Below are positions 1 to 8,783 of a stretch of 27,273 nt of DNA, one piece after another. Position numbers and translations under genes: made by a program. Every line of letters starts with the position of its first letter. The stretch's first letter is position 1. Where the stretch lies: positions 1 to 27,273 of the forward strand of contig CAJNDS010001237.1 of NCBI GenBank assembly GCA_905221605.1. The letters run 5' to 3'. This DNA is from Symbiodinium natans. Its lineage: Eukaryota > Sar > Dinophyceae > Suessiales > Symbiodiniaceae. The notes beneath the pieces are model-generated. The model was not told the origin of the DNA. It saw only the letters and a program-made list of their open reading frames with translations, and did no database searches.

Positions 1-1228
1 CGAGAGGGTATTGGGCAGCAGATCGAGGACTGCAAACCTTCGCAGCTCTTCTGCCTCCCACCTGGCAGTGAACAAGGTGTCATGGTCAAGCAACATCAAG
101 ACCACCCCTGGCGCAAGGACTCTGAGGACTGCCAGAATTTCGGGCCCCGCCCACGTAAAGTGCACAGAAGCTAGCCCCGCTTCCTTGGTGTTAACCAAGA
201 TGGGAAACCACCTCTCCTTAAACGGGCCTTCCCACTGCATGCGTGCTACCAAATGCCGGACAAAGTAGGGGAAGTGCGGAATAGACAAGAAGCAGCGACT
301 ATCCGTGACTAAGAGCAGGACATGGGCTCCTGCGGACTCAGCAGCCCGGAGCTGTGGAAGTAGGCAGCCGAGTAATGCATTGTAGTCAATCTCTGGGTGA
401 AGACCTTGCGGCTCAGGCGGTTCGCGTACGCCGCTAGGGGTGGGCTCAGGGAAATTCTGATTACTTTCTAGTGCCTGCGCGAGATCCTCAGGCTCCTGAG
501 GCCCCGGCGCATGGTCAGCACTGAGAGTGCGAAGCTGGCATATAGCCTGCATTGCGGTCGCCGCAAGGACCTGTGGACCTGGGTGGCTAGGGACCTGCCA
601 AGGTGGCAGGTCGGCTGCAACTGGCGCGGGAGGTGGCCTCCCATGTGGAATTCGCGGCTCGATCCTACTGACCTCACTCACTGGGTATTCTCCAACACGT
701 GGAGGAATCGGCGGTATGGGAGGGCGAGGACTATTCTCCGGCCAGCAGACCCTAGGTGGATTAGGTGATGGAGTTTGCCAGGGCCCGGGAGACAGGGCTG
801 TCTCCCTACCCGCTCCTTGTTCGGTGACAACACTCGCCCAAGGGGGAAGGTCTATCGCGTCACCAGGCACAGAACTGTGCGTGGACACCGCTCGCCCCAT
901 GAGGGCGCTGCTATGCGGCATGATGCCGATGCCTGGCCTCCATGCATGCAGGAGAAAACAGCGAAGGGCGAAGCAGACGGCGTTGCTGTTTCTCAAAAAG
1001 GCAGAATGGTCCAGACACAACAAAGGTTGTATTTCCGAAGTATCGGCACCAACCGGCAGCATCGAGTTCGTGAGGCAGGATGACGCCGGCTTGCATCTGC
1101 CTGGTCATTGCGACATCACTGGTCCCTAAAGTGGCAAGTGCAGTGAGTTGCCCTCTCCTGGCAACGTGGACTTGGAGCACTTGCGCTCCAACCCGGATCG
1201 CGTACGGTTGACAGGCATACGACTCCAT
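1..1228 (-). CDS. Gene E: unknown protein, 3' end cut by window edge, one probable frameshift
   Basis: I do not recognise this gene. The frame beginning at the ATG at 1228 encodes a plausible N-terminus up to about 911. A second frame (+1 relative to it) is free of stops from 1104 to base 1 and runs off the left edge, so the gene probably switches frame between about 1100 and 920. The middle (roughly 850-480) is very proline-rich and probably disordered. The last ~130 residues look globular: a hydrophobic run HVLLLVTDSR near 330-300 and VVLMLLDHDTLF near 90-60. The DHD after a hydrophobic strand could be a metal-binding DxD as in GT-A glycosyltransferases, but this is a guess from one motif. 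The upstream neighbour on the same strand is the hydrolase-like gene. The evidence that it is coding is the length of the open frame and natural-looking composition. Confidence 0.6.
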
Positions 1229-1240
1229 GGCATCACTCAC

Positions 1241-1751
1241 CGAACATGGCAGGCCAAACTCATGTGACTACCCCACAGGCAGCGGAGAACCACGAGGCAA
1301 CCTCCAGACACCAAGATCCCTGGAAAGCCCTTACAAAAACTAGGGAGGGACTCAAGGAAAGGGAGGACCAAACAAAAAGCACAACACACAGGAGAGAAGA
1401 AGCAGAAAGGCAAGAAAAAACCAGTCAGGAGCGTTACAACCCTCTACACAATGGGTCCTCGTTCAGTCAGCCAGCCACCCTTAGCTTGAGCCAGGGCACA
1501 TCCAACGCGCAACCTGAAAAGGGATGCAGCGTGTCATCGCAGGTGGCTGTTACTTGTGGCTGCAATGTGCTGCATGTACAAAGCAATGACCTGGAGACGA
1601 CGGCATCCTTTACTTTGTCCGTGCACAGTAGTAGCACCAGAATGCAGGCGTACCTCGGTTGCTGGTCTGTTTGTAGCGGCAACACAAGGGCCGGCGCGCA
1701 TAAATCGATTAAAATGGAAAAAGGAAGGTACTCTCTACCCTGCCCCGACGA
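1241..1751 (-). other. Intergenic stretch with pyrimidine-rich tract
   Basis: No convincing gene is seen between the hydrolase-like gene and gene E. On the minus strand about 1440-1330 is strongly pyrimidine-rich, with runs of T and CT. It lies about 100-210 bases upstream of the gene E start. A pyrimidine tract before an AG would suit a trans-splice acceptor, but no specific acceptor can be assigned. The plus-strand ORFs here look like chance frames. Confidence 0.35.
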
Positions 1752-2606
1752 CTACTCCGGGAGCTCGATATGGTCCGCCAGCAGCCAATCAGGATCGCTC
1801 AGCAATGCAGGCCACACCACATGCTCCGGGTCCTTGCCGATAACCACCTGGCGGATTGTGAGGCCGGGGGCCCAGGGGTACTGCGTGCGTCCGTAGCCCT
1901 TGAAGGCGGTAAAGTGTGAGTCTTCGGAAAGGGCTTCTGTGACAGGAGGCACGCGATGATTGCCCCGCACCGAGTAGCACATCCGAAGGTGGTGCTGAAA
2001 GGTCTCTACGTCCTTTCGTCCGCCATAGACTAAAATTCGTGTCTCCCCGCTCGTTGGGGCTGGCAGCAAAGAAGGCAGCCTAATGGGGCCCATGCAAACA
2101 CAAGCCCGCAAGGTCGCATGGGCCTCGGAAAGTGCAATCTGGTAGGTGATGGTTCCTCCAGAGCCAAGGCCCATGAGATATGTGGGCAAGGAGAGGCGAG
2201 GGCTCGCATCACGTTGGCGGTAGAATTTCCATTGTATACACTGCCTTGGTCCAGCAGCACCGTCAGGCAGCATCCAGGCAGGCGGTGAGCCTGCTTGTCC
2301 CGCCACAGGCCATGCGCAGGCAATGACGGCCTTTTTGAAAGCCAGGTTGCTCCACAGATACTCGATGGCCCCTTGCCAAGGCAGTGGGTGCATATTCTCC
2401 ACATAGAAATGTCCACAACCAGGGAGGAGAAGCACTATCGAGTTGGCTTCCCCTGCATCCGCACTCGGCCGGGATACAACAAAGGGGAGGGTTGAACTGC
2501 CATGGCTCGCCGTAATCCAGGTGTTTTCACGCCCAGCTACGAGCGGAGGGGCGACCAATGGAGGAGGCTGCAGGTTCTCCAGGCCAAGGGGCTCTTGCAA
2601 TGCCAT
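1752..2606 (-). CDS. Alpha/beta-hydrolase-like protein, nucleophile serine replaced by glycine
   Basis: About 284 residues from the ATG at 2606. The frame is open further upstream to about 2726, but that part looks less protein-like. The layout suggests the PHB-depolymerase/feruloyl-esterase group of alpha/beta hydrolases: a first strand with an oxyanion-type turn (SIVLLLPGCGHFY), a nucleophile-elbow region (YLMGLGSGGT), a strand with a candidate acid (ILVYGGRKD), and a late histidine segment (VVIGKDPEHVVWP) like the GxGHxWP of that group. The elbow reads G-L-G-S-G-G where active members have G-L-S-x-G-G. The catalytic Ser position is therefore Gly (codon GGC, one transition from AGC), with Ser at the next position. 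It may be an inactive paralogue, use the shifted serine, or be misassigned. Fold assignment is moderate; activity is doubtful. Confidence 0.6.
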   Translation of the reverse strand: MALQEPLGLENLQPPPLVAPPLVAGRENTWITASHGSSTLPFVVSRPSADAGEANSIVLLLPGCGHFYVENMHPLPWQGAIEYLWSNLAFKKAVIACAWPVAGQAGSPPAWMLPDGAAGPRQCIQWKFYRQRDASPRLSLPTYLMGLGSGGTITYQIALSEAHATLRACVCMGPIRLPSLLPAPTSGETRILVYGGRKDVETFQHHLRMCYSVRGNHRVPPVTEALSEDSHFTAFKGYGRTQYPWAPGLTIRQVVIGKDPEHVVWPALLSDPDWLLADHIELPE

Positions 2607-2904
2607 GGCGAAGAAGAGGCAGCCTACCCAATTGATGGGGCAAGGTAGAGGAAGACTGGGCAGTCTTGCCTGAGAGCCGTGCCGTCCAGCGCAAAGAATG
2701 TCACACAACAACAAGCTTGCTCCCAACTTCCCCTGACTCAGCTCCCTTCAGTTGGAGACTACATCAGCAGTATAACATGATCAATGGTTACAACTTTCCA
2801 AATCGGTCAAGACAACAGCATGACATTACAGGAATGCCGCATGACCATGGATAACGACCGATGTACTAGGCCGCCGTTTGTTCCGTATTCGCACAAGGTC
2901 AGCG

Positions 2905-3597
2905 TTAGATGTCACTATCCGAATGCCGATTGTCCTCAAGCAGATGCATGGTCTCGTCATCTAAATGCTCGAGAATGTCGGTAGCAATACGTTCATCGAG
3001 GAAGCACGCTACCCACTCCAGAATGACGGCATTATCATTGGGGACAGCATCGGACATCGCTTGCAAAAGCAAATTGACTTTATCGGCAGTGAAACGCCAT
3101 GCAAGCAAAAGATGCTGCTCCAAATGCGCTTTTATGAGGTAAATTGGAAAATCTTCCTGGCGATGCACAATGATTGGCCTGGCCCAGGCTAAAAGGGCAT
3201 TCTGCTGTGGTCCAGGCGGACGTCTGAACATAGCCAGTAACGCCCCGTACTCCTGGGCAAGCTCGTTCCTCAAATCCTGCGAAAGATCTCGAAGGTGGTG
3301 TGCAAGCCAGGCACGATGACCTCCAACAGAGTGCGCGAGTTCGGCCGCAGCAACCATGGCGAGGGTCCGTTGATTAGGACGTCCTTGGGCTGCCGAGGCA
3401 TCGCGGATTCCTTGCAGTACGAGGAGCTTGGTGAGCGATATCCAGCCAGCACTACAAGTGTGGCCGTGGCCTTCGAGGATGGGCTCGCTGGAAAAGATCT
3501 CCGGGTGTTCGTAAGGGTAGCATCTTTCCCAGTCACTGTCGCCATCTCCATTGACAGCAGTGTAAAGGCTGCCACCAATGACCAACGAAGCAGCCAT
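2905..3597 (-). CDS. Gene D: helical protein of unknown function
   Basis: A 230-residue ORF from an ATG at 3597 (MAASLVIGG) to a stop at 2905. I do not recognise a family. It is mostly helix-compatible and ends in an acidic tail (DDETMHLLEDNRHSDSDI). A segment reading RPIIVH...HLLLAW...VILEW resembles NPLIIH...KLLLAW...VSMLW in gene C (8110-8743). Both proteins also have an MAASL start, though in gene C that lies in another frame. I infer that the two may be distant paralogues. No signal peptide or clear membrane segment is visible. A TGAGCCA match to the spliced-leader complement lies about 125 bases upstream (3722). Confidence 0.6.
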   Translation of the reverse strand: MAASLVIGGSLYTAVNGDGDSDWERCYPYEHPEIFSSEPILEGHGHTCSAGWISLTKLLVLQGIRDASAAQGRPNQRTLAMVAAAELAHSVGGHRAWLAHHLRDLSQDLRNELAQEYGALLAMFRRPPGPQQNALLAWARPIIVHRQEDFPIYLIKAHLEQHLLLAWRFTADKVNLLLQAMSDAVPNDNAVILEWVACFLDERIATDILEHLDDETMHLLEDNRHSDSDI

Positions 3598-3764
3598 GCC
3601 GGGCAGTTAGTTCGGGGAGGGCAAGCGGGCGCCTGCTCCTGTGAGCCCTGGCGGCACAGAACAAGGGGGCAAGTTAGCGGGTAATACCATCACTCCTTTA
3701 TGTTCGCGGCTGAGAGGGCTATGAGCCACAGGAACAAACTGTCAATCCATGCGGGGGACTAGGG

Positions 3765-3789
3765 CGTGTGAGTGCGGGCGCACTCACGT
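3765..3789. repeat. Palindromic repeat copy 1
   Basis: The core has 9-base arms GTGAGTGCG and CGCACTCAC around a GG centre, so it can form a tight hairpin. The same 25 bases occur exactly at 3996-4020 in the same orientation. The purpose is unknown: terminal repeat of a small element, RNA-processing hairpin, or protein-binding site. Confidence 0.85.
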
Positions 3790-3995
3790 ACCCAACATCA
3801 AATCACTCCCGCACCCTCACAAGATTCTCCGCAGGTAATACTCGGGAGCAAGGGAGCAACCCGAACGGGAGCTCCTGAGCCGCTTCACCGAGCCCCTGCT
3901 CGGAAATTGCGGTGAGGGGTCACTGCTCGTCAAACTTGTACAGAGAACGTAAATGGATCTACTGCCTTGAGAAGAGATGCAGGTTCCTACACCGC

Positions 3996-4020
3996 CGTGT
4001 GAGTGCGGGCGCACTCACGT
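3996..4020. repeat. Palindromic repeat copy 2
   Basis: Exact second copy of the 25-base near-palindrome at 3765-3789. It lies 12 bases beyond the stop of the F-box-like gene, in its 3' flank on the minus strand. Because the sequence is nearly palindromic, direct and inverted orientation are hard to tell apart. Confidence 0.85.
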
Positions 4021-4032
4021 GGCATGAGCAAC

Positions 4033-4653
4033 TCAACCGTCCTCCTCCACTTGCCCAGTGACTGGGGTCCTAGCCTGGCTAGAGGAGGGGAAGAGTATAG
4101 CATTGTTTCGCATTCGCGCGACACCCAAGTCCATCAATTCCGTAACATGAAGCTGCAATTTGAAATGGGTGCAGTTCACACGCACGACGGGCACAACACG
4201 CTGTGTACTGGCGAAGGTTGACGTCGATGTCACAAAACGCCTGCGCGATGCCCAAGCCCCGATGATACCTCCCCAGCGCCGACAAACAGCAGCTACTCTC
4301 GCGGTTTCCCTCAGGGACGGGAGGGCAACCCTATAATTCTCGACTCCAGGAGCGACGTGAGGGAGGCGAGTATAACAACAACCCCAATTCGACTGTTGTT
4401 GCCGCCAGAGGTACACTTGTGGAGGCTCAGAGAGGCCTTCGCGCGGCTCTATAATTAACCACAGGCTCAAGCACACAGTGCACGCATCAAAGAGGATACA
4501 ACGCAATGCATCCAATGGGCAGTCGTGAAGGTGTCTATCGCTGTGCCTGGAGGCGGGCCTACAGCAGGCCGACGTAGGGCTCAACTGCGAGACAATCACA
4601 AGCAGCGGAGCAAGACGTTCCATATGGATTTGAGGGCTGGATGCCTCAACCAT
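4033..4653 (-). CDS. F-box-like protein (tentative)
   Basis: A 206-residue ORF starting at the ATG at 4653. Two segments fit the F-box-like pattern: CPLDALRCILFDA (the LPxxxLxxIF part, residues ~45-57) and ARVAAVCRRWGGII (the VCRRWxxI part, residues ~120-135). They are separated by a longer insertion than in most F-boxes. F-box proteins link SCF ubiquitin ligases to substrates. No substrate-binding repeats (LRR, WD40, Kelch) are visible downstream, so a full F-box protein is not shown. A TGAGCCA match to the spliced-leader complement sits about 60 bases upstream (4713-4719). Neighbours on both sides are small intronless ORFs on the same strand. The motif match is by eye and moderate. Confidence 0.45.
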   Translation of the reverse strand: MVEASSPQIHMERLAPLLVIVSQLSPTSACCRPASRHSDRHLHDCPLDALRCILFDACTVCLSLWLIIEPREGLSEPPQVYLWRQQQSNWGCCYTRLPHVAPGVENYRVALPSLRETARVAAVCRRWGGIIGAWASRRRFVTSTSTFASTQRVVPVVRVNCTHFKLQLHVTELMDLGVARMRNNAILFPSSSQARTPVTGQVEEDG

Positions 4654-4850
4654 GTCAGTGATGCCTTCCTGAGGGGAAGGCGGTGGACTACCTCGAATCT
4701 ACAGAGTTGACCTGAGCCAGCACTGCACAGCACCCATGAAAAAGTCCCGCCAACACATTCCCTAGAATGCAAAACCGCGAAAGCAGTGTGAAACTGGAGA
4801 ACGAGACCCTCATGCTTCCAAGGCCAAGCATTAGTGAAGGGGCGGGGTCC

Positions 4851-6246
4851 CTACTGCATTTTCAGGAGTATGTTTGCATTCGGAGCAAAAGCTCGGAGTA
4901 CTGCCGACGCAGGACTCGCAACTGCCCCTTGTGAGTCGGCCAGGACAAAAGATCGACACTCGAGGTGCCCACTGCGTTCTCTCATCGCTTGCACGCATTT
5001 GACCATCAACAGGGACACAGGCCAGCTACAAGAAGCCAAAACAGGGCAAGGTAGGTCATTCCAATCGCTTGGGTTGAGGAGCTGCAGGTGCCAGGACGGC
5101 CAGCCAACAGTGACGGGTGGATGCGCAGCCCTTACAGCCAGGAGATCATTGTAGGCATATACAGTGAACGGTGTGCCCACCGGCCAATCTACCAGGGCAC
5201 AGCACGGAGGGACAGGTAGGTGACTAAGTTGCGAAACAGCGAAGACCCCAAGGAGATCTGGCTGCAGGCGGTTCGGGCACAAAGCACATAAGGCAGGGAA
5301 AAGTTGAGTGGTAAGTTGGAGAGTATCCCCTTCAAGAGCTTCTTGTCGAAAGGGGGCAACGCACCAAACGATTTGAATCATACAGCCTTGATGTTGAGTA
5401 ACGCGCACAAGGGTGAGATTGGCAACAAGGCCAGCATACCTTACCCTACAACGAGAAGCTGCTTCACGGACTGACCAAGGGGCAGGCACGTGACGCTGCA
5501 AGGTGGACTGTGTGCGAGGCCATAGACTGCCACAGTGGCCCTCTGCCTGCGGGTGAGGAGAATCCATTTGGGCAGGCCAATGATGCTCATGAGCAAGTCG
5601 CCCGCCCAGGAGCTGCCTTGCAGGAGTTTGATTAGCAAAGTCAGCTGTAAACGGTGAACGCAGTCGGAGGAAGCGGAGGCTCGCGAGTGGGAAGTCTCCA
5701 ACTGCATGGACGTCGTAAGTGCATTCGTCAAGAGGCGTGACTCCAAAGAACGCTCCGGCGTGTTCCCCCGTGGGAATCGCAAAGAAGGGCATTCCCCTCA
5801 GACCTTCCAAGAGAAGTCGGAACCAGTGCGAATTAACTGATGCAAGACAGGCCACAGACTGGATAGCCAATTGGCACCAATGAAGCATGTGCCAATGAAT
5901 AGCCGCCCGAGACCTGGCCGATCTTTATTTCTTGTCTTATGCTCCAACTAAGCCAAGCCTGGAAGGCATCAGCGGCATTTTCAGTGCCATGAACACTCTG
6001 CAATGGCAGGGCAAGAACAACCTTGATGTTGCAGAGATCCACAAGAAGGCGTTGCGCGACTGACGATGTCAGTCTTTGCACAGGGTCCTCTCCCCCTCCG
6101 CAAAGAGGAATTAGAGGGTCATTGCCTAGGACCAGCGTCAAGGCCACCGGGGACAAATCCAAGGACAGAGCTTGCGGCAGAGCAAGAGTACGGGCGTACT
6201 CAAGCTGCCTTGGGTCGCTGTCAAGGCAATCTTCCTCTGTTGACAT
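4851..6246 (-). CDS. Gene A: paralogue of gene B, one frameshift
   Basis: Two overlapping frames make one gene. The first starts at the ATG at 6246 (MSTEEDCLDS) and runs to 5833. The second runs from about 5888 to 4851, shifted by +1. Joined, it is about 465 residues, matching gene B (450) next door in length and sequence. Shared blocks: LSLDLSPVALTLVLG (B: FCLDLAPDHLRKILG), GCMIQIVWCVAPF (B: GCMLKYTMCCSPY), LVDWPVGTPF (B: LVDWPVGTVF) and MRERSGHLECRSFVL (B: MRQRSGYLESRAFVL). No known family is recognised and no membrane or signal segment is obvious. The single break suggests a recent pseudogene or a base-call error. Two tandem spliced-leader-like remnants lie upstream at 6327-6336 and 6353-6365. 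Confidence 0.7.
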
Positions 6247-6326
6247 GCTCAAGTTGGGCCGCAAGGCAACGAGTCGTATAGTGTGGCGGCAGGAAAGTGA
6301 CGTCGCGGGGCAGCCTCAGACTCCCA

Positions 6327-6336
6327 TGAGCCAAAG
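6327..6336 (-). other. Spliced-leader relic, inner copy (candidate)
   Basis: The minus strand reads CTTTGGCTCA, matching the 3' half of the dinoflagellate spliced leader (…CATTTTGGCTCAAG). It lies about 80 bases upstream of the gene A start and 26 bases inside a second copy. Such nested relics are expected when a trans-spliced mRNA is copied back into the genome more than once. Confidence 0.45.
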
Positions 6337-6352
6337 CACTACTACGCTAGTG

Positions 6353-6365
6353 TGAGCCAAAAGGC
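6353..6365 (-). other. Spliced-leader relic, outer copy (candidate)
   Basis: The minus strand reads GCCTTTTGGCTCA, identical to the spliced-leader segment GCCATTTTGGCTCA except for one missing A. It lies upstream of gene A and of the inner relic. It is a short match, but the position and tandem arrangement support it. Confidence 0.5.
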
Positions 6366-6409
6366 GGCAAGAAGGCGTTACCAATGCAGCAAAGCCAGCC
6401 GTCCTAGCA

Positions 6410-7762
6410 TCAAAGTAGGCTGTGGGAGGCGGAGACCAATCTAAACAGGTGACCTTCGAAGGTGAGGCACTTATACTTAAGAAGCACCCTCGCATCCTCA
6501 TGGAACGCTGTTTGGATTTTGGTGCACGTGTCCGCAACAAAGCCCTGTTCATCGCAAAGTACGAAAGCCCGACTTTCAAGGTAACCACTCCGTTGCCGCA
6601 TGTGTTGCACAATTAGTATTTGCAGCATTAGGACCGGCAGCATTGGATCGATTGTGAGATTGAGAGGGAGCATCCCATCAGGCGGATTGACAATACAGAG
6701 GCGCCTACTAAAGTAAGACCCTACCAGGACCGGATGCGCCTCTACCATGTGCTCAAAGGAGGGGAAGGCAACAGCAATAAAGACCGTGCCAACAGGCCAA
6801 TCAACAAGAAAGCTGACTAGAGGGACAGCAAAAGTCAGTCCCTGGACAACTACTTGGATTTGCACCAGATTGAGATCAAGTCGGAAGGCCATGTTTTCCA
6901 GGAGGAGCGGAAGAAGTTCAGCGCCTAGTTGGGTAGAGTCGAGGAGGTACCACTCTCCGTGCGTGTAGGGTGAGCAACACATGGTGTACTTGAGCATACA
7001 TCCAAACTCGAGTCCAACTTCAACGAGGACGAAGGTGGCGATTTGGCCAACGAAAGCACAGGTCGCACCAAGACCCTGTTCGTGAAAGGCGCAGGCCGTT
7101 TGGGTGGTGAACTGGTACTCTTGCACTCGTGGCGCACCGGTGCCATTCTCGGCTGGGAGGGGCCCAGAGGGGCGTTTAAGAACGCCAGGCCAAAAACCAT
7201 GGTGGGTGGCACGAGCAAGCAGGGTGGGAGGTGACCTTTGGTATGCGAGAAGAGGTGCATGAAGACGGAAAACAGGCAGACAGGACAGCGAGCTCAACCG
7301 AAGAAAAAACACCTCGTAGCTGCCCAGGGTGGTAGTGGCAATTCTGCAAGATGCATGCAATGTTACCGGGAGCGCAATTATATACGCCTGCCCGATGTGG
7401 CCAGCAAGTACGTTATGCCACGCCACACTCACTGAACCCATAGCGCGCAGAGTTTGCAACCCCCATTGCTGCCACTCAAGGCATCCGCATCCATCTATCT
7501 CCCTTAATTGGAGGGCAAGTCCCTTGGACCAACAGCGGTGGATAAGCTGGAGAGCAGCCCCAACCAATTCGGAGGACTTTACATCGGCATCCAAGTGTGC
7601 ACGAATGGAGACCGTGCCAGCCAGCTGCATAATGCAAAAGGCGATACTGGACTCCACGGTGCAGAATTTGTTGTCATACGAGAAGAGGCAGGGCGAAGTA
7701 TGGATGGAAGAGCCAAGAATCTTCCTAAGATGATCCGGCGCCAAATCCAGACAGAAGGCCAT
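6410..7762 (-). CDS. Gene B: intact paralogue of gene A, unknown function
   Basis: A 450-residue intact ORF from the ATG at 7762 (MAFCLDLAPD). It is homologous over most of its length to gene A, 160 bases downstream on the same strand. The most conserved part is the C-terminal third, including LVDWPVGT (residues 319-326) and MRQRSGYLESRAFVL. The two have diverged widely in between, so the duplication is not recent. I recognise no catalytic motif. There is no clear N-terminal signal and no transmembrane helix stands out. A spliced-leader-like remnant lies 36 bases upstream of the ATG (7799-7810), which with the lack of introns suggests a processed gene copy. Function is unknown; the duplicate supports its being a real protein family. 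Confidence 0.75.
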   Translation of the reverse strand: MAFCLDLAPDHLRKILGSSIHTSPCLFSYDNKFCTVESSIAFCIMQLAGTVSIRAHLDADVKSSELVGAALQLIHRCWSKGLALQLREIDGCGCLEWQQWGLQTLRAMGSVSVAWHNVLAGHIGQAYIIALPVTLHASCRIATTTLGSYEVFFLRLSSLSCLPVFRLHAPLLAYQRSPPTLLARATHHGFWPGVLKRPSGPLPAENGTGAPRVQEYQFTTQTACAFHEQGLGATCAFVGQIATFVLVEVGLEFGCMLKYTMCCSPYTHGEWYLLDSTQLGAELLPLLLENMAFRLDLNLVQIQVVVQGLTFAVPLVSFLVDWPVGTVFIAVAFPSFEHMVEAHPVLVGSYFSRRLCIVNPPDGMLPLNLTIDPMLPVLMLQILIVQHMRQRSGYLESRAFVLCDEQGFVADTCTKIQTAFHEDARVLLKYKCLTFEGHLFRLVSASHSLL

Positions 7763-8109
7763 TGCGCGAGTTAAGGGTCAGTGCTCCCATAACGAGCGCT
7801 TGAGCAAAATAACTGTCACGCATGTGCCAACTATATTCGGATGGGGAGGGGTAGGTGATCACAATGTTAGCAGTGATCAAACAACGAAGCAAATAACAGA
7901 GGAGCACGTAAAGGTACGAGTACCATAAGCGGCAATAAAGCCCACCGAGCACAAAGTACAAGGGGCAACCACACCCTCACTCAGTGGACACATTGGCACA
8001 TAGCTCCACTGTCTGCGAACAGATGGCCAAAGTGAGGTGGGTCCAGCCAGGGGCATTAAAGCCAATAACGTGGCTCTGGATCTATTGTGTGAGAAGAAAC
8101 AAGGTATGA
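7763..8109 (-). other. Intergenic region between gene C and gene B
   Basis: This holds the 3' flank of gene C and the 5' flank of gene B. Apart from the spliced-leader-like remnant at 7799-7810 I see no feature. Small minus-strand ORFs here (7725-7961, 7877-8122) have no supporting signal. Confidence 0.4.
7799..7810 (-). other. Spliced-leader relic upstream of gene B (candidate)
   Basis: The minus strand reads ATTTTGCTCAAG, which is the 3' end of the dinoflagellate spliced leader (ATTTTGGCTCAAG) with one G missing. It is followed 36 bases later by the gene B start codon. This is the longest spliced-leader match in the window and includes the terminal CTCAAG. Confidence 0.55.
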
Positions 8110-8743
8110 CTACCACGGCCAAAAGAAGTGATAGGGGAATTGTTCACACTCACACAGTTCACGGGCAATGACTGTTGCTCTTGGCGTTAAGACCTGGAGC
8201 AATGCCTCTACCCTACCCCATCCAGTTTTGTGCCCGATTAAAGCCCCGACAACTCGTGAAGACCACTTGGGGGTCAAAGAAAAGTGCTCCGAAAGTGATT
8301 GGGCAAGCGCACGTTCTCCAACGCACGAGATGGCACGGAGATTTGGTGCACTTATTTTCCATAGCATTGACACGGTAGCGCGAGGTTGAGTGGCAGCGTC
8401 CAGCCTTGCAATGACTTCAATGAGAGTCCATGCAAGTAGGAGTTTTTCCTCATCCAGATCTTCGACAATCTCGTGAATGATCAGTGGATTACCAAAGGAG
8501 ACGCCTCGATATAAACGATCCTTATGGTACGGGGAAAGGGCTTCGTTCGACTTGCTTTCCTCTAAGAGAGCCACGAGGATCGCTCCCGCTGCAGCAGGGA
8601 GAACTGCGAGTTCGAAGTCAGCTGTGCTGGAATGACTACCAATGGCTTCATGGTAACGCCAAGCCAGGAGGCAGCGTGTGGCGGCCAGCATGTTTGGTTG
8701 TGCCCGGGCGTTCACAACTGGTCTGAGCCAAAGATGCCGCCAT
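8110..8743 (-). CDS. Gene C: helical protein of unknown function, possible frameshift near the start
   Basis: The main frame is open from 8740 to 8110 (201+ residues). Its first ATG is in the peptide NMLAATRCLL near 8692. A different frame gives an ATG at 8743 with MAASLAQTS, like the MAASL start of gene D, so one early frameshift is possible. The body is helix-rich (EEKLLLAWTLIEVIARLD) and has the block NPLIIH...KLLLAW also seen in gene D. No family is recognised. On the minus strand 8732-8724 reads TTTGGCTCA, a spliced-leader match, but it overlaps the possible MAASLAQ coding sequence, so its meaning is unclear. The gene begins only 40 bases beyond the end of element 2. Confidence 0.55.
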
Positions 8744-8783
8744 CACGAAAGAGGGAGGGTGGTTAAAATGGGGACTACACGCA

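Larger units (their letters stand above)
3598..4032. other. Intergenic region holding a pair of identical palindromes
   Basis: No gene is supported here. The stretch separates gene D from the F-box-like gene. It contains two identical 25-base near-palindromes (3765-3789 and 3996-4020), listed separately, that bracket about 206 bases without a recognisable ORF. Confidence 0.5.

Noticed and set aside
527-1129. Plus-strand ORF of 200 codons
   Set aside because: It lies opposite the minus-strand gene E frame, which is longer, stop-free to the edge and has better protein-like composition.
1246-1896. Plus-strand ORF of 216 codons
   Set aside because: It is low-complexity at its start, overlaps the hydrolase-like gene on the other strand, and has no recognisable domain; no other plus-strand gene is supported in the window.
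3765-4020. CRISPR-like repeat-spacer structure
   Set aside because: There are only two repeat copies with a 206-base gap, and the context is eukaryotic.
8724-8743. Certain spliced-leader relic before gene C
   Set aside because: TTTGGCTCA is exact, but it falls inside a possible MAASLAQ coding start similar to gene D. I mention it as a candidate but do not list it as a feature.
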